Shown: positions 45,843 to 56,475 of the stretch, piece after piece
Numbering within the stretch: position 1 is the first letter of the stretch
Layout of the letters: every line of letters begins with the position of its first letter
Origin: Acanthamoeba castellanii str. Neff
Lineage: Eukaryota; Discosea; Longamoebia; Acanthamoebidae
Reading direction: 5' to 3'
NCBI RefSeq assembly: GCF_000313135.1
Contig: NW_004457343.1
Span: 407,321-471,320, forward strand
DNA length: 64,000 nt
Notes under the pieces: model-generated
The model's database searches: none
Told to the model about the DNA's origin: nothing
What the model saw: the letters and a program-made list of their open reading frames with translations, nothing else
Program-made: the position numbers and the translations under genes

Positions 45843-47352
45843 TCAGGGATAGTGGTCCTTGTAGCCAAGGCTGGTGCTGGGGCCGCCCACGCTGTTCCAG
45901 CTGATGCCACTGCTGCCGCCCGCGGAGGCCGACAGACCGAAGCCGCTCGCGCTGCTGCTCTGGGCCATCCTTGTCATGTCACTGCAGGGTCGTGCCATGT
46001 GTGATCACAGTTAAGAACAACGAGCGCGAAGGGGCTCCATATCAGAACACACACCACGCGCACGTGTCGTGTCGTGTGGCGTGGCGTGTGTGCCATGTGC
46101 GGTGTGTGTCGTGCGTCACGTGTGTGGCGTGGTAAGCGTACATCTGTACGTGCGGCAGGGGCGGGTGTGTTCCCTTGCGGTTGGTGGGCTGGTCAAAGTA
46201 TCGCGTGCACACCTGGTCCAAGAAGGCGCGCAGACGCCGCAGCGCGTACGTGTTCTCGCCGAAGCTGGCCGCGTCCATGCAGTTCTGTTGCGGCGACGTC
46301 AGCGCGCCAGCTCTGCGCGGAGACTGGGAGGTCCCAACGCACCACTTCGATGCTGTGTCGCTCCACGACCTCGGGCTGATTGGAAATGGCCTTGGTCTTG
46401 TAGCTTCGCTGTTCTCGCGCAGCCAGGTCGGCCATCGTACCTGCGTAGGGGCGCGAGAGTGTGAGACTCACAAAGTACCACCCAACTCACATGACCGCAC
46501 ACGCACGACACTCACAAAGGCAGATCATGGGGGATTAGTACCGACGATTAGCACCGGCAACGGTCCGTTGTATGTGTCCAGTTCGAGCGTGTGTCGATCT
46601 TTGTGTGTTGCAAATCCGCCCTCTCCATCGTCAACCTGCGGACGGCACCGGCACGACACAGGCACAGTTGATTGTTGTGTGCGTGTGTGCGTGTGCGTGT
46701 GTCATGCGGGTGCGAGGGAGACCTCAACCTTCCACTTGAAGCTGTCAGACCCAATGACCTGCTTGATCCAGAGCCCTATGTTCTTGTATGACTTGCGGTT
46801 CGTTAGGTCGTGGACCAAAATGAGTCCTGCGCGCGGGTCCAAAGTGGTCGACCAAACGGTCAAACGGGGCCTGGTACGTGCGCGGGAGGCAGGAGCCCAG
46901 GGCCGGCCGTCGTACCGTTGATGCTCAAATGGTTGAAGACCACACCGCGGCTCTCCGCGTACTTCTTCGAACCACCGAGGTCCCAGAACTCTATGTAGTA
47001 CGGCCGTCCCTTGAACTCATGGATCTGCCCCCAGCCACCGCACGCGCACACGCAGGGAGCACACACATGCGCCGTGAGTGTTGCGGAGGAAAGAGTGAGC
47101 CCGCAGAAGGGTGGCACCTTGACTTCGGTGGAGCAGCCGATGGTGTAGGAGGAGTTGGGCAGCACTTCGCCCTTGCACACCAGATGGGAAAGCACAGTTT
47201 TGCCAATCTGCGCATTATAAAGATGAGTCGATGGCAAAATACAATTCAATCCTTCATGTGGCACGTACTCCACTGTCGCCAACAACCAGAACACGAATCT
47301 GGTCTGACAGAGAAGGCCCGCTCGAGTTGCTCACGCCCCTACCACGATGCAT
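45843..47352 (-). CDS. RABL3: Rab-like GTPase RABL3
   Basis: Small GTPase related to Rabs but lacking C-terminal prenylation cysteines. Exon 1 runs from ATG 47352: a Gly/Ser leader, then DQIRVLVVGDSG. The P-loop is completed across an intron as GDSGIGKTVLSHLVCKGEVL. The RABL3-specific blocks follow: NSSYTIGCSTEVK (about 47140), RPYYIEFWDLGGSKKYAESR (about 46975-47010), LILVHDLTNRKSYKNIGLWI (about 46800), PLPVLIVGTMADLAAREQRS (about 46555 and 46430) and FGENTYALRRLRAFLDQVCT (about 46200-46260). WDLGG replaces the usual DTAGQ, as in animal RABL3. The last exon is Ser/Gly-rich and ends SLGYKDHYP. About seven exons with AC/TG-rich introns. Confidence 0.87.
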
Positions 47353-47479
47353 CGAGCGCGTGTTTGTTCGTTGCTTTTCTTTTGTTTGTTTTCATTTTTC
47401 ATTTTCATTTTCCCCTTTTCGTATTTATTCTATTTTATTTTTAAAATGGAAGAAGATGTGCCCAAGCGAGGAAAGCCTG

Positions 47480-49823
47480 TCAGTCGGTTTCGAGGTCGAT
47501 GTGCTTGGCGGAGGGGAAGCGCCGCCTGAGCTCGGTCTCGATCCGATCCACCTCATCCCCCAGGTGCTGCACCATCCCATTGCCGTAGGTGACCAGCAGC
47601 TCCTGCACAAAGGGAGCGTGGTGAGTGTGCGGCTTCACGGGTGGCGTTCCGTCACGCACGCACGCACGCACACACACACACGCACTTCTGTACCTCGAGT
47701 TGTGCGGGGGTTTGGACTGTCTCGTGGAGCTCGCCGATATTGGGGTAGTTCTTGTCGATGTACCGCCTCGCGATCTGTCGGCCATCGAACTCGATCTCGG
47801 CCTGCGCACGCAGTCATATCGGTAACGTAACTCTTCTCGTTGCGTTGCGTTGCTGCGCGACCACCTCAAGGTGGTGGGTCCGCAAGCGTACCTTGAATCG
47901 CATGTTGCCGGGGCTGAAGATCTCTCCCTTGGCGTCGTGCACTGCCAAGATGGTCGGGTCGGCCTCGAGGAACTGACGCAGGGCCACGATGGTGTATGGT
48001 GAGAGACGAGAATCTTGGGGGGGGGATGACGTGTGAACCAACCTTGATCATCGAGATGCGTTTCTTCTTGGGCACCGAGGTGCCCAGGAGCAGGCGGCGG
48101 TTCTTCTCGATGAGGAAGAGCGCAGCGGTGCCCATCAAGCCGCCGATCATGATCGATCCGCAAGCATCGAACAAAGCGCTCCCCGTGTAATGCGTGAACC
48201 TAGATGTCCGCGCGACACATGACCCACATACTCACAAGCGTCAGCCGAAGTGTCTTAATGTATGACACACACGCGCATGGCATGATCACGCATTGTTACC
48301 CAAGCGCAAGGCCGGCTACACAGACTCCAGTGACCTGGGCCACACAGATGTCAGTGAACGTGGCTCCTGCTCCTGAGTTCTCTCAGGCACAAACGAGATG
48401 GGGGAGTACGGCGATCGAGTCCTCGACGAGCACGGCCACCGACATTGGGTCAGGCCCGTCCAAGATGTACTCCTTGATGCTCATTCCCGTCTCCTTGGCG
48501 CCATCTCGCACAGCCCTGTCCATGTGGGGGGGGGGGTTCACACGCGTGGGGTGAACACACCGACAGCGCAGATAGAAGGGGTCCGCGTGGTGCGTGTATC
48601 AAGGCGGTACCTGAAGGCCATGAAGAGGGTACCGCCCTCCAGCACAAACGATATGCCGAGCACTCCGAAGGCGATGGGCAAGTCGGCGAGCTCCGGCGGC
48701 ACGATGAGCGAGGAGATGCCGTGGTACACCGTCACTCTGGACACGACCAGCATCGCGCGCCATGATGAGCCCACCGGCCAATGGTGTGGCCGTGGTGAAG
48801 GCCAGAGCCAGAGAGAGAGAAGCGTGTACCCGCTCCCCAAGAAGAAGACACCCACGGCCGAGATGAGCGACCACACGAATCGTTCCCGCCCGTAGCCATA
48901 TGGGTGCCTGTATTGTGTTGTGTCCGGGCGACGCGTGAGCATCAAGACAGAGACACTCACCTCGCGGTGAGTTGTGGGTGCGGGCGTACCGTCTGTCGGG
49001 TTTCTGTTGGCTTCGCTATGGGGCCGGCGGTGGAGAGATCAATGTTAGGCGGGCAGTGGGGTGAGCGTGCTGGTAGGGAGAAGGGAGACACGCACTCGAA
49101 TGCCGATTGCCAGCAGGACCTGGTTGAGGGAATCGCCCAGGGAGTGGACGCTTTCGGAGAGCATGGACGCGGAGCCTGTGGCCAAGAACGCCCCGAACTT
49201 GACCGTCGTGACCTGCGGACAACATTGTCAAGCAGCACACGACGCACAGCGCGCAAGCACGAGAGAGAGAGAGAGAGAAGAGCAATGAGTCAGCCCCGCG
49301 GCACTCCTAACGCTACCGGCTGGTAGAGAGCAGTCGTGAGGCCACTGGTGAGAGTACCAGTGCGTTGGTGACGATGGCGGTGTAGACGGTGCTCACGCTC
49401 TTGTCCGATGTGCCGGTGATGCGCTCCATGAGGCCCTTGCGCTTGGGCTGGCTCCTTTCCCTCTCCTCCCGCTCCTCCCGCTCCTCCGCGCTCTCCTTTC
49501 GTCGACCCTGCCAGAAGCCTTGGGGCAGGCACACCACAGTTCAAGCCGCCCAGGTCACCACCCGCTCAGAGGTTCATGAACCACAGCAAGGTACCTCGCT
49601 GGCGCACGTCGGCACAGCCCATCACGGCGGGCAGGAGGCCGGTGGTGGCCGGTCGCAGCAGCAGGCGCATGGGTCGACTCGGGCACCCCGAGTAGGTGGT
49701 GGAGTACCGCGGGAGGAGCGAGGCTGGGCCGGTGCACATGCGGGCAGTGGCGGGCTCTCGAGCACGAAGCGTGGATAGTGAGGTGTTGCAGCACCAGGCC
49801 GGGTGCCGCACGGCAGACCGCAT
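47480..49823 (-). CDS. SLC30A9: SLC30A9/ZnT9-like zinc transporter, predicted mitochondrial
   Basis: Cation-diffusion-facilitator family member. The N terminus from ATG 49823 (MRSAVRHPAWCCNTSLSTLR) is basic and Cys/Arg-rich, suitable for mitochondrial import. After a charged segment (KESAEEREEREERERSQPKR) come VTTVKFGAFLATGSASMLSE and SVHSLGDSLNQVLLAIGIR (49110-49215), HPYGYGRERFVWSLISAVGV (about 48880-48905), FVLEGGTLFMAFR (about 48615-48650), DPMSVAVLVEDSIAV (about 48405-48450) and ALFDACGSIMIGGLMGTAAL (about 48130-48180). The C-terminal cytosolic domain has AEIEFDGRQIARRYIDKNYP and HLGDEVDRIETELRRRFPSA, ending KHIDLETD, closely matching animal SLC30A9. SLC30A9 exports zinc from mitochondria in animals. 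About ten exons. The frame remains open upstream to an ATG at 49979, so a longer leader is possible. Confidence 0.85.
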
Positions 49824-49891
49824 TTGCAGACCCCACCCCCTCTTCATCTCTTCTCTTTCTTCTTCCCTGAGTCGACAAAATTCGAAAAGAC

Positions 49892-49902
49892 TTTTTGGCG
49901 GG
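49892..49902. promoter_or_regulatory. E2F-like site (TTTTTGGCGGG) in a divergent promoter
   Basis: TTTTTGGCGGG lies 69 bases upstream of the SLC30A9-like start codon, between that gene and the repeat coiled-coil gene. It resembles the E2F core TTTGGCGG. Zinc transport has no obvious cell-cycle link, so this is weaker than the SPC25 pair. Confidence 0.3.
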
Positions 49903-50032
49903 CTTCGGTTCGCGTAGAACATAAAAACAACAACACCGCATCGCTTGGAAGAGCAGCAGAAGGTGAGGCCGCTGCCCATGGTTGTTCTTGTTCGCCTATT
50001 GTCTCGTGCGTCCCGACTAATCGTTGGACGTG

Positions 50033-50506
50033 ATGGATGTACGTGGCGTCAGAAAAGCTCTCTCCGAAACTCTCTTTATCATGACCCTTCAGGCGGACTA
50101 CACGACCCTACTGGCGGGCCTCGCAGCCTTCAAGGCGGACACGGACGCTATCAAGGCGGAGACTGCAGCCGTGAATGTGAAGAACGACGCTATCAAGGAG
50201 GAGATCGTGGCCATGAAGGCGACCTTCAAGGCGGACAGGCGCGCCATCCAGGCGAAGACTGCCGCCATGAATGCGAAGACCGACGCTATCAAGGGGCAGA
50301 TCGCGGCCATCGAGCTGGCCATCAAGGCGGAAACGGACGCTACCAAGGCGACCTTCAAGGCGGACAGGCGCGCCATCCAGGCGAAGACTGCGGCCATGAA
50401 TGCGAAGAACGACGCTATGAAGGGGGAGATCGTGGCCATGAAGGCGAAGATAGCGAACGTCAAGTCTCGCGTGGACAGCAACAGAGCAGCCGACGAGGGG
50501 CATTGA
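50033..50506 (+). CDS. Small repeat-built coiled-coil protein of unknown function
   Basis: A single exon of 157 residues. Apart from a ~25-residue leader it is Ala/Lys/Ile/Asp-rich helix made of short units such as FKADTDAIKAETAAVN, VKNDAIKEEIVAMKAT and FKADRRAIQAKTAAMN. At the DNA level a ~59-base block at 50221-50279 recurs almost unchanged at 50350-50408 (129-base offset, 43 codons), so part of the gene arose by recent in-frame tandem duplication. No signal peptide, membrane span or enzyme motif. The start is the ATG at 50033; the open frame extends to a TTG at 50024. Its head faces the SLC30A9-like gene and its stop is 115 bases from the RCC1 gene stop. Confidence 0.65.
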   Translation: MDVRGVRKALSETLFIMTLQADYTTLLAGLAAFKADTDAIKAETAAVNVKNDAIKEEIVAMKATFKADRRAIQAKTAAMNAKTDAIKGQIAAIELAIKAETDATKATFKADRRAIQAKTAAMNAKNDAMKGEIVAMKAKIANVKSRVDSNRAADEGH

Positions 50507-50621
50507 TCAGCACGCGACCCTTCCATCCAGCCTGGTTGTTTTCATCCAACGTTATCTCGCAACAAATCGGGCTTGTATTGCTCAGCTGGCCTTTGCTTCC
50601 GAAGGACTGTGAAGAGCTGCG

Positions 50622-52571
50622 TTAGGGAGATGCGCTCACGAGAGATGCGGTGTGGTTGGCGCCGCAGGAGACCTTGGCCACGCGACCCCTTGGCGGTGCG
50701 TCCTCGCTCGGTGCAAGAAGGAGCGTGGCGACAACCGTGGGGCCGTGTCGGTCGTGTCTGTCTCCATGGCCCAGTTGCCCCTCGGCATTCTTGCCCCACG
50801 TGTACAGCACGTTCATATCTGAACACCGCACCACCATGACACACCATGAGTCATGTCCCAAGCGCCTCTCTTTTCTTGAAGAGACAGAGAGAGAGTCGGT
50901 CCGTACCAGAGATGGCGGCCATGTGTCCAGCCCCGCAGGCGATCGCGCGGATGGGCACCTCCGCCAGTGCCGTGACCAGGCTGGGGACCGTCCGATTCTC
51001 CTCATCGCCGTGTCCCAGCCGACCACCCAGCCCGTGGCCCCCTGGGAGAAGAGGAGGCAGGTGAGGCTTGCGGGGGCGATTGAGGGGTGGGAGCAAGGTG
51101 GTGCCTGCTGGGGGCAAAGTACAGGTGAAGAGGTGGCCTTCGACGTTGATCGCGGCGGCAAAGTCGTAGCCGCACTGAATGCTCTTGATGCCCTTACCCT
51201 CCAACGCCCGAACGAGCACGGGCGCAAAGTGGCTCTCGTTGTCGCCCTGGCCCAGCTTGCCGTCCTGTGGTTGGTAGCACCGCGACGAGTGAGTAACGTT
51301 CCAATCATAACGCCGGACCATTCCCTTCCGACGTGGTCAAGCTCGCAAGAGTGTCGCACCGTGCCACTGCCCCACATGAAGACCTGCCCGGCGTCGGTGA
51401 GCACGGCGTTGTGGGCTCCGAAGCAGGTGGTCTGCACCACCTTCTTACCCCTGAGTCCCTCGATCATCGTGGGAAGACGCCTGTACGCATCGTCTCCGTG
51501 ACCCAATCGACCTATGTCGTGTTAAGAGAGAAACAATGGGTGTCAGGGTTATATAGCCTGGCCTGCGCTGTGTAGCTGGTTAACATGAGCACGTACCGTG
51601 TTTAGGGAATCCAAAGCTGTACACCTGGCCGTCAGAGGCTGCAAACGGTGCTGAAAGTTAGTGATGCCGCATATATAAGGGATTGCCCAGCCAGATAAGC
51701 GTACTGACGACGAGGGAGTGGTTTCGGGCAGCGCACACCTGGGTCACCTTGAGGCTGGCCAGGGCATCGACCAACAGAAACGACCGAATGTTGTTCTGAT
51801 TCTTGTGTCCCAGAAAGCCCTGCTCATGTTTCCGCATGAGAAGAAGGCTCGAGCATGCTTGGACACACTGCCCAGGGCCAAGGTCGCGTAAGCGTACCTT
51901 GTACCCTCGTCCGCATGTGTACACCTGGCCTTTGGACGAGATGACCATCGAGTGAAAGTAGCCGCACACGACGCTCTTGGCCTTGATCTGCATGGCCACC
52001 GATCACCGCGCCAAGGGATCAGCGAAACACAACTGAAGAGGAGAAGAGGTGGTGGGTGCTGTGCAGGTGAGTACCCCTTGCTTGTGCAGGCTTTGGACTA
52101 GAGTCGGGTCTCTGTACTTGCGCTCGTCGCCATGGCCCAGCCGGCCCGTTGAACCCAGACCCCCTGAGTTGCACGAACGCCCACAGCTCATCATGAGCCT
52201 CGCACATGCCCTGCCACCACGTTAACCTTCACGTACATGTATACACGGCACCGGCCCCTGCAAGGTTGTTGGGTAGAGGCCAAAGTTACCGCCAGACATG
52301 GGCTTTACATTGTGGGGAGGGGTGAGGACGTACGCGTGCAGAGGGCTCCATGGGTGGCACCTAGCGAGATGGTGGAGATGGCAGCGCCATCGCCAGGTAT
52401 CTGTGCGCCCGTACGACTTGACGTGGAGGCGGACGGCTCTGCGCCAACGTGCAGGAGGACAGGGCAGGGCAGGTCTGCCGGGTGGTCCTCGCTCGCCTCG
52501 CGCCCTATGAGGCTCTGGTCACCCCACGTGTACAAGACGTAGGTCGCTCCGTGGCGTGTGGGCCGCTGCAT
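50622..52571 (-). CDS. RCC1-repeat (beta-propeller) protein
   Basis: Several RCC1 units are visible with the GRLGHGD and G-x-HS/A-x-x-L signatures: GRLGHGDERKYRDPTLVQSL (about 52080-52140), VVCGYFHSMVISSKGQVYTCG (two blocks, 51900-51985), GRLGHGDDAYRRLPTMIEGL (about 51460-51510), CFGAHNAVLTDAGQVFMWGS (about 51360-51425), DGKLGQGDNESHFAPVLVRA (about 51200-51265), GRLGHGDEENRTVPSLVTAL (about 50960-51030), and YTWGKNAEGQLGHGDRHDR with CGANHTASLVSASP at the end (50622-50815). These units form a seven-bladed propeller used for protein contacts or, in RCC1 itself, Ran guanine-nucleotide exchange. No extra catalytic domain is seen, so the partner cannot be named. The start chosen is ATG at 52571 (MQRPTRHGATYVLYTWGDQS); the upstream TTG was rejected. 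Divergent from xylulokinase. Confidence 0.82.
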
Positions 52572-52793
52572 GGGTCTTGACAAAAACCAACAAACTGCTG
52601 TTGTTGGTTGCCTCCCCGCCTCTGCCGCACTTGGCGCGCTTTACCTTCGCGGGATCACTTTCCTGTAAATTATGAGACGAGAATTCTGTTGTTGGTTTTT
52701 TTTTGGAATTAGTTCTTTCGTTTCGAAAACCGTTTCAGGAACATTAGAAAAAAGCCAAAAAAAATTAGGAAAAAACAATCACGACTGGCGTGG

Positions 52794-55047
52794 ATGGAAG
52801 ACGAGAGACGTGACACGGCTTTGGTGCTGGGACTGGACTCGAGCACCCAGGGAGTGAAGGCCCTGGTGATTCGCGCTGATAATCTCCAGGTCGTGGGCGA
52901 GTGGAGCGTCAACTATGACCTCGATCTGCCCCACTACGCGACTCGTGGCGGCGTGCACCACTTCAAGGACAGGGTCGGCCAGATGGACGAGGGCGAGGTC
53001 ACCGCGCCCCCTTTGATGTGGGCCGAGGCCCTCCAGCTCCTGCTTGAGAAGATGAAGAAGGCCGATGAAGGCACCATCTTCGGCCGCATCAAGGCCGTGT
53101 CTGCTTCAGGTCAGCAGCACGGCAGCGTCTACTGGCGCAAGGGTGCCGAAGCCTCCAACCTCGCCCAGCTCCTCAACGAGGCCCAGACCGGGCTCCCCAG
53201 CGACCTCATGCACGCCTTGAAGCACGGACAGGGCGCTTTCTCTGTTCCCGTACGCCACCGCCCTCTGCTCAGAGCTGCTCTGTCGTCTTGCTCAGTCTCT
53301 CTCTACCTTGGCGTCGTGGTGGTGGAGCAGAACTCGCCCATTTGGATGGACAGCAGTACCACGCCGCAGTGCCGCAGGTTGGAGGAGGCCATGGGCGGTC
53401 CGCAGCGGGTGGCCGAGATCACCGGCAGCCGAGCCTACGAACGCTTCACCGGGTGCGTTTGCGACACTGTCGGCAGTGCTCACTCTTTCAGGCTCTGATC
53501 AAATGAGTTGTCTCACACCGAGTGCGCCCTGCACAGGAACCAGATCGCGCGAGTAATCGAGAAGCAGCCGCAGGCCTACGCTGATACGGAGAGGATATCC
53601 CTGGTGAGCTCGTTCGTTGCCTGCTTGTTCGTGGGGCGCTATGCGCCCATCGACAGGAGCGACGGAAGCGGTAACCACCTCTGTCGTTCCCATCTTTCCA
53701 AACGAAGCGCGCTGTGCTGGACTCACTGACTGGGGGTACACGTCGTGGTGGGTGTTGGTTTTGAAAACAAAATGCCAGGGATGAACCTGATGGACATCCG
53801 CACGAAGGATTGGAGTGCGGAGGCGCTCAAGATCGCGGCGGGAGACACGTCGGCCGAAGAGTTGGCCGACAAGCTCGGCAACGTGGTGCCTTCCCACAGT
53901 GTGGTGGGTAAGGTGGCGCCATTCTTCCGCGCCAGGTACACCGCTCATGACCACCCTCGCGATAGCTTCTCGCGCACCTTCGTGCGAACTCACCCGAAAT
54001 CGGTCTACAGGTACGGCTTCCCCGAGGACTGCCTCGTGATTGCTTCGTCGGGCGACAATCCCAACAGCGTGGCCGGTATGCGGCTTGGCCTTGGTGATGT
54101 GAGCATCAGCCTGGGCACCAGGTGCGGCCTTTCCCCGCCTGCTTTCGCACCAAACGCCAACGTAAGCAACTGAGACTTTGCGTCGCGTGTGTGCCTAACA
54201 CTGTAGTGACACGGCGTTCGGCATCCTGAGCGACCCCAAGCCATCGGCATCGGAGGGCCACATCTTCTGCAACCCCGTGGACCCCGATGGCAGCATGGCC
54301 ATGGTGTGCTACAAGAACGGCAGCTTGACCAGGCAGCACTTCAGGGATCTGCACGCCGGCGGTTCCTGGGACGAGTTCAACGCCCTCCTTCAAACGGCCC
54401 CGATCGGTACCTCGCCCACTCACTCGCACGCAGTTGTCCGCGACAATCAAGTGAACGACATTACTCGTACCAGGGAACAACGGCAAGACCGGCTTCTTCT
54501 TCAAGGAGATTGAGATCACGCCTCCGGGCGCGAGTGGCTTCTTCCGCTTCGATGCCGACGGCAAGACGGTAGACTCCTTCGCACCCGAGGTCGATGTGCG
54601 CGCCGTCGTAGAGGGGCAGTTCTTGTCCATGCGCCTGCACGCCTCCAACATCGGCATGCGGCAGTTCTCGAGCATACTCGTCACCGGCGGCGGCTCGTCG
54701 AACACCAACATCTGCAAGGTCGTCGCTGACGTGTTCGGCGTGCCTGTCTTCAAGGCGGAGACCTCCAACAGCGCATCCCTCGGCGCGGCTTACAGGGCTC
54801 TCCACGGTTGGCTGTGTCGGCAGCAGCAAGTATTCGTCCCCTTCAGGTACGCTCCAGCCGGCCACGGCCAAGTTCGTTGCGGTTGTGGGCTCACGCACGG
54901 CCTTCGACCCCAACGAATGTCAGTGAGGTGCTCTCGGCGGCGGCTCCGTTCACCAAGGTGCACGATCCCGATATGGCCGCGCATGAGGTGTACACTGCGA
55001 TGCTCCCTCGCTACGAAGCACTCGAGAAGGAGTGTCTCGAGCATTAG
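52794..55047 (+). CDS. XYLB: Xylulokinase (FGGY carbohydrate kinase)
   Basis: Phosphorylates D-xylulose to xylulose 5-phosphate for the pentose phosphate pathway. The N-terminal ATP motif is ALVLGLDSSTQGVKALVI (about 52820-52875). The substrate-proximal block is KAVSASGQQHGSVYWRKGA (about 53090-53150), followed by NSPIWMDSSTTPQCRRLEEA (about 53330), TGSRAYERFTG, and MNLMDIRTKDWSAEALKIA (about 53782). The C-terminal ATPase lobe has LVIASSGDNPNSVAGMRLGL, GDVSISLGTSDTAFG, and the adenosine motif SILVTGGGSSNTNICKVVAD with ETSNSASLGAAYRALHGW (54670-54810). It ends AMLPRYEALEKECLEH. About eight exons. The sequence follows the eukaryotic XYLB type (GLDSSTQxxK, SGQQHGSVYW). Confidence 0.92.
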
Positions 55048-55094
55048 ATGAGCGCTCGCCATCGATGTTGATGAACGCATCCGGCCCTTGGCTT

Positions 55095-55104
55095 CGCGCC
55101 AAAA
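55095..55104. promoter_or_regulatory. E2F-type site (CGCGCCAAAA; minus TTTTGGCGCG) upstream of the HU-like gene
   Basis: TTTTGGCGCG on the minus strand is an exact match to the classical E2F consensus TTTSSCGC. It lies 120 bases upstream of the HU-like start codon and about 48 bases beyond the xylulokinase stop, within the presumed HU-like promoter. Confidence 0.45.
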
Positions 55105-55223
55105 CCAAACGACATTGTTGTAATTTCTTGGAAGGTCGGAAGCGCAAAAAGAACCAAAGCATTGTCGTGTGCATTTAGCAAGAATCTAACAACAAGAATC
55201 GAACCAGCAGGACAACAACAACA

Positions 55224-55702
55224 ATGAGCAAGGGACCCCTCATCGAAGCAGTCTTCAAGCAGCACTCGCTGGCCAACAAGACCGGCAAGACCATCTCCAA
55301 GGCGGCGATCGGCCGTATTGTGGATTCAGTCTTCGAGCAGGTCGGCAAGCAGATCGTGGGCAAGGGTTACTTCAGATACCCTGGCTTCGGTTCCTTCCTC
55401 ATCAAGTACGACCGGCATGCATCCCTGCGAGCAGCAGCGCGGCATGTTCGCTTTGGGGGGGGGAGAGATGAAATCGCCCTGTTGACACGGCTCGGTGCAG
55501 GGATCGCTCGGCGAGGACAATGTACAAGGCCCTCCCCAGGACAAAGGGCCAGACGATGGATAGGTCAGAGGCGAACAAGATCACAGTGCCCGCGCGCGGC
55601 GTCGTTGGCTTCAAGCCTGCGCCTCCGCTCAAGGAGTCCGTGAAGGACCTTAAGAGGGTGAAGCGAGCCAAGGCGTCCAAGAAGGAGCAGGAGATCGTGT
55701 AA
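55224..55702 (+). CDS. HU/IHF-type bacterial-like DNA-binding protein
   Basis: HU proteins are small dimers that bend DNA and are normally found in bacteria, plastids, dinoflagellates and some viruses. Exon 1 begins MSKGPLIEAVFKQHSLANKT and continues GKTISKAAIGRIVDSVFEQV, then KGYFRYPGFGSFLIK. This is the HU helical part followed by the GFGxF hinge. After an intron of about 120 bases (55407-55526) the second exon continues ALPRTKGQTMDRSEANKITV, then VVGFKPAPPLKESVKDL, matching the DNA-binding arm (xRxGxx) and the FKPxxxLK C-terminal block. The tail KRVKRAKASKKEQEIV adds a basic extension. No import leader is visible, so nuclear or cytosolic location is possible. A spliceosomal intron shows it is a resident nuclear gene, probably of bacterial or organellar ancestry. 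Confidence 0.8.
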
Positions 55703-55797
55703 ATTGACCAAACCAGCACCAATCTAAATCGATTGGAAACAGAAGACGATGAATGAAAGGCGTTTTTTACTTACATTGCTCTAAGCGGCACCGCACA

Positions 55798-56475
55798 TCA
55801 GGAACTGCGCTTGATGTGGCCCGTGAGGAGCGCTACCACGAGGGCCAAAAGGCCACCGATAATGAGAAGAAAAATTATGATGAAAATCGTGAGCATAACC
55901 TTCTGCCGTCGCTGTAGGCGTCGTGGTCGCCTGAGGCGGTGGCCCGGGCTTCGATCGTACTCTTCTCGGCTTGGGGCAGCGAAGACGGCCGTCACCGCAC
56001 CAAACACCACCGAATCGCTTCCCTTCTCCAAATCGACCCAGCTCACCCTCTTGCTCTTCTTCGATGATTTTCGGGCTAGCTCCGCCAATCGCGTCCCGAT
56101 CTCGCCCCCAAAGTCATCAAATGAGCCTGAGCTGCCACTTGAGACTTCTCGCGAGCGTCGTCCTTCCTCATCCTCCTCATCGCCGCCCAACAGGCTATCT
56201 GTTTCTAAATGATCGTCGCCTCGAAAATTGTTTGCAGCTATGTGATTTCGTCCCGCCAGAAGCAGATCATCGTCGTCGTCGTCTTCAGCCTCCTCTCTTC
56301 GTCCTCCTGTCGCCTCTTGCAGGTGTTGTGTCGCCAGATCCCCACTTCCATTGAAGTGGCGTGCATCGCCGTTCTGCTGATGTGATGAGACGGATGGTGG
56401 TGGCGAGAGGCTCAGCGCGGTCTGTGTGGGCGACGAGGACAAGAGCTCGAGCTCGTAGGGGGACAGACGCTCCAT
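55798..56475 (-). CDS. Tail-anchored acidic protein with a PP1-docking motif
   Basis: From ATG 56475 (MERLSPYELELL) the protein is Ser/Asp/Glu-rich and disordered, with acidic clusters (EDDDDDDLLL and LLGGDEEDEEGRRSRE). Near 56020-56050 it has KKSKRVSWVDLEKG, in which KRVSW fits the R/K-V-x-F/W docking motif for protein phosphatase 1. A basic block (RLRRPRRLQRRQK) precedes one C-terminal membrane span (VMLTIFIIIFLLIIGGLLAL, about 55820-55890) and a short lumenal end GHIKRSS. This topology is that of a tail-anchored ER or Golgi protein with a cytosolic regulatory region. The frame stays open upstream through PSFTWGGQTNLHEEDSEEEE to an AG near 56612, so a further 5' exon is likely and the true start may lie beyond. 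Family not recognised. Confidence 0.6.
   Translation of the reverse strand: MERLSPYELELLSSSPTQTALSLSPPPSVSSHQQNGDARHFNGSGDLATQHLQEATGGRREEAEDDDDDDLLLAGRNHIAANNFRGDDHLETDSLLGGDEEDEEGRRSREVSSGSSGSFDDFGGEIGTRLAELARKSSKKSKRVSWVDLEKGSDSVVFGAVTAVFAAPSREEYDRSPGHRLRRPRRLQRRQKVMLTIFIIIFLLIIGGLLALVVALLTGHIKRSS

Noticed and set aside
45160..45904. Several 60-180 residue ORFs on both strands between Ras and RABL3
   Set aside because: No family resemblance, mutual overlap on both strands, and frames starting at non-ATG codons.
46069..46921. Plus-strand ORFs of 131 and 248 residues
   Set aside because: Antisense to RABL3 exons and TG-rich introns, whose minus-strand frame has clear GTPase motifs.
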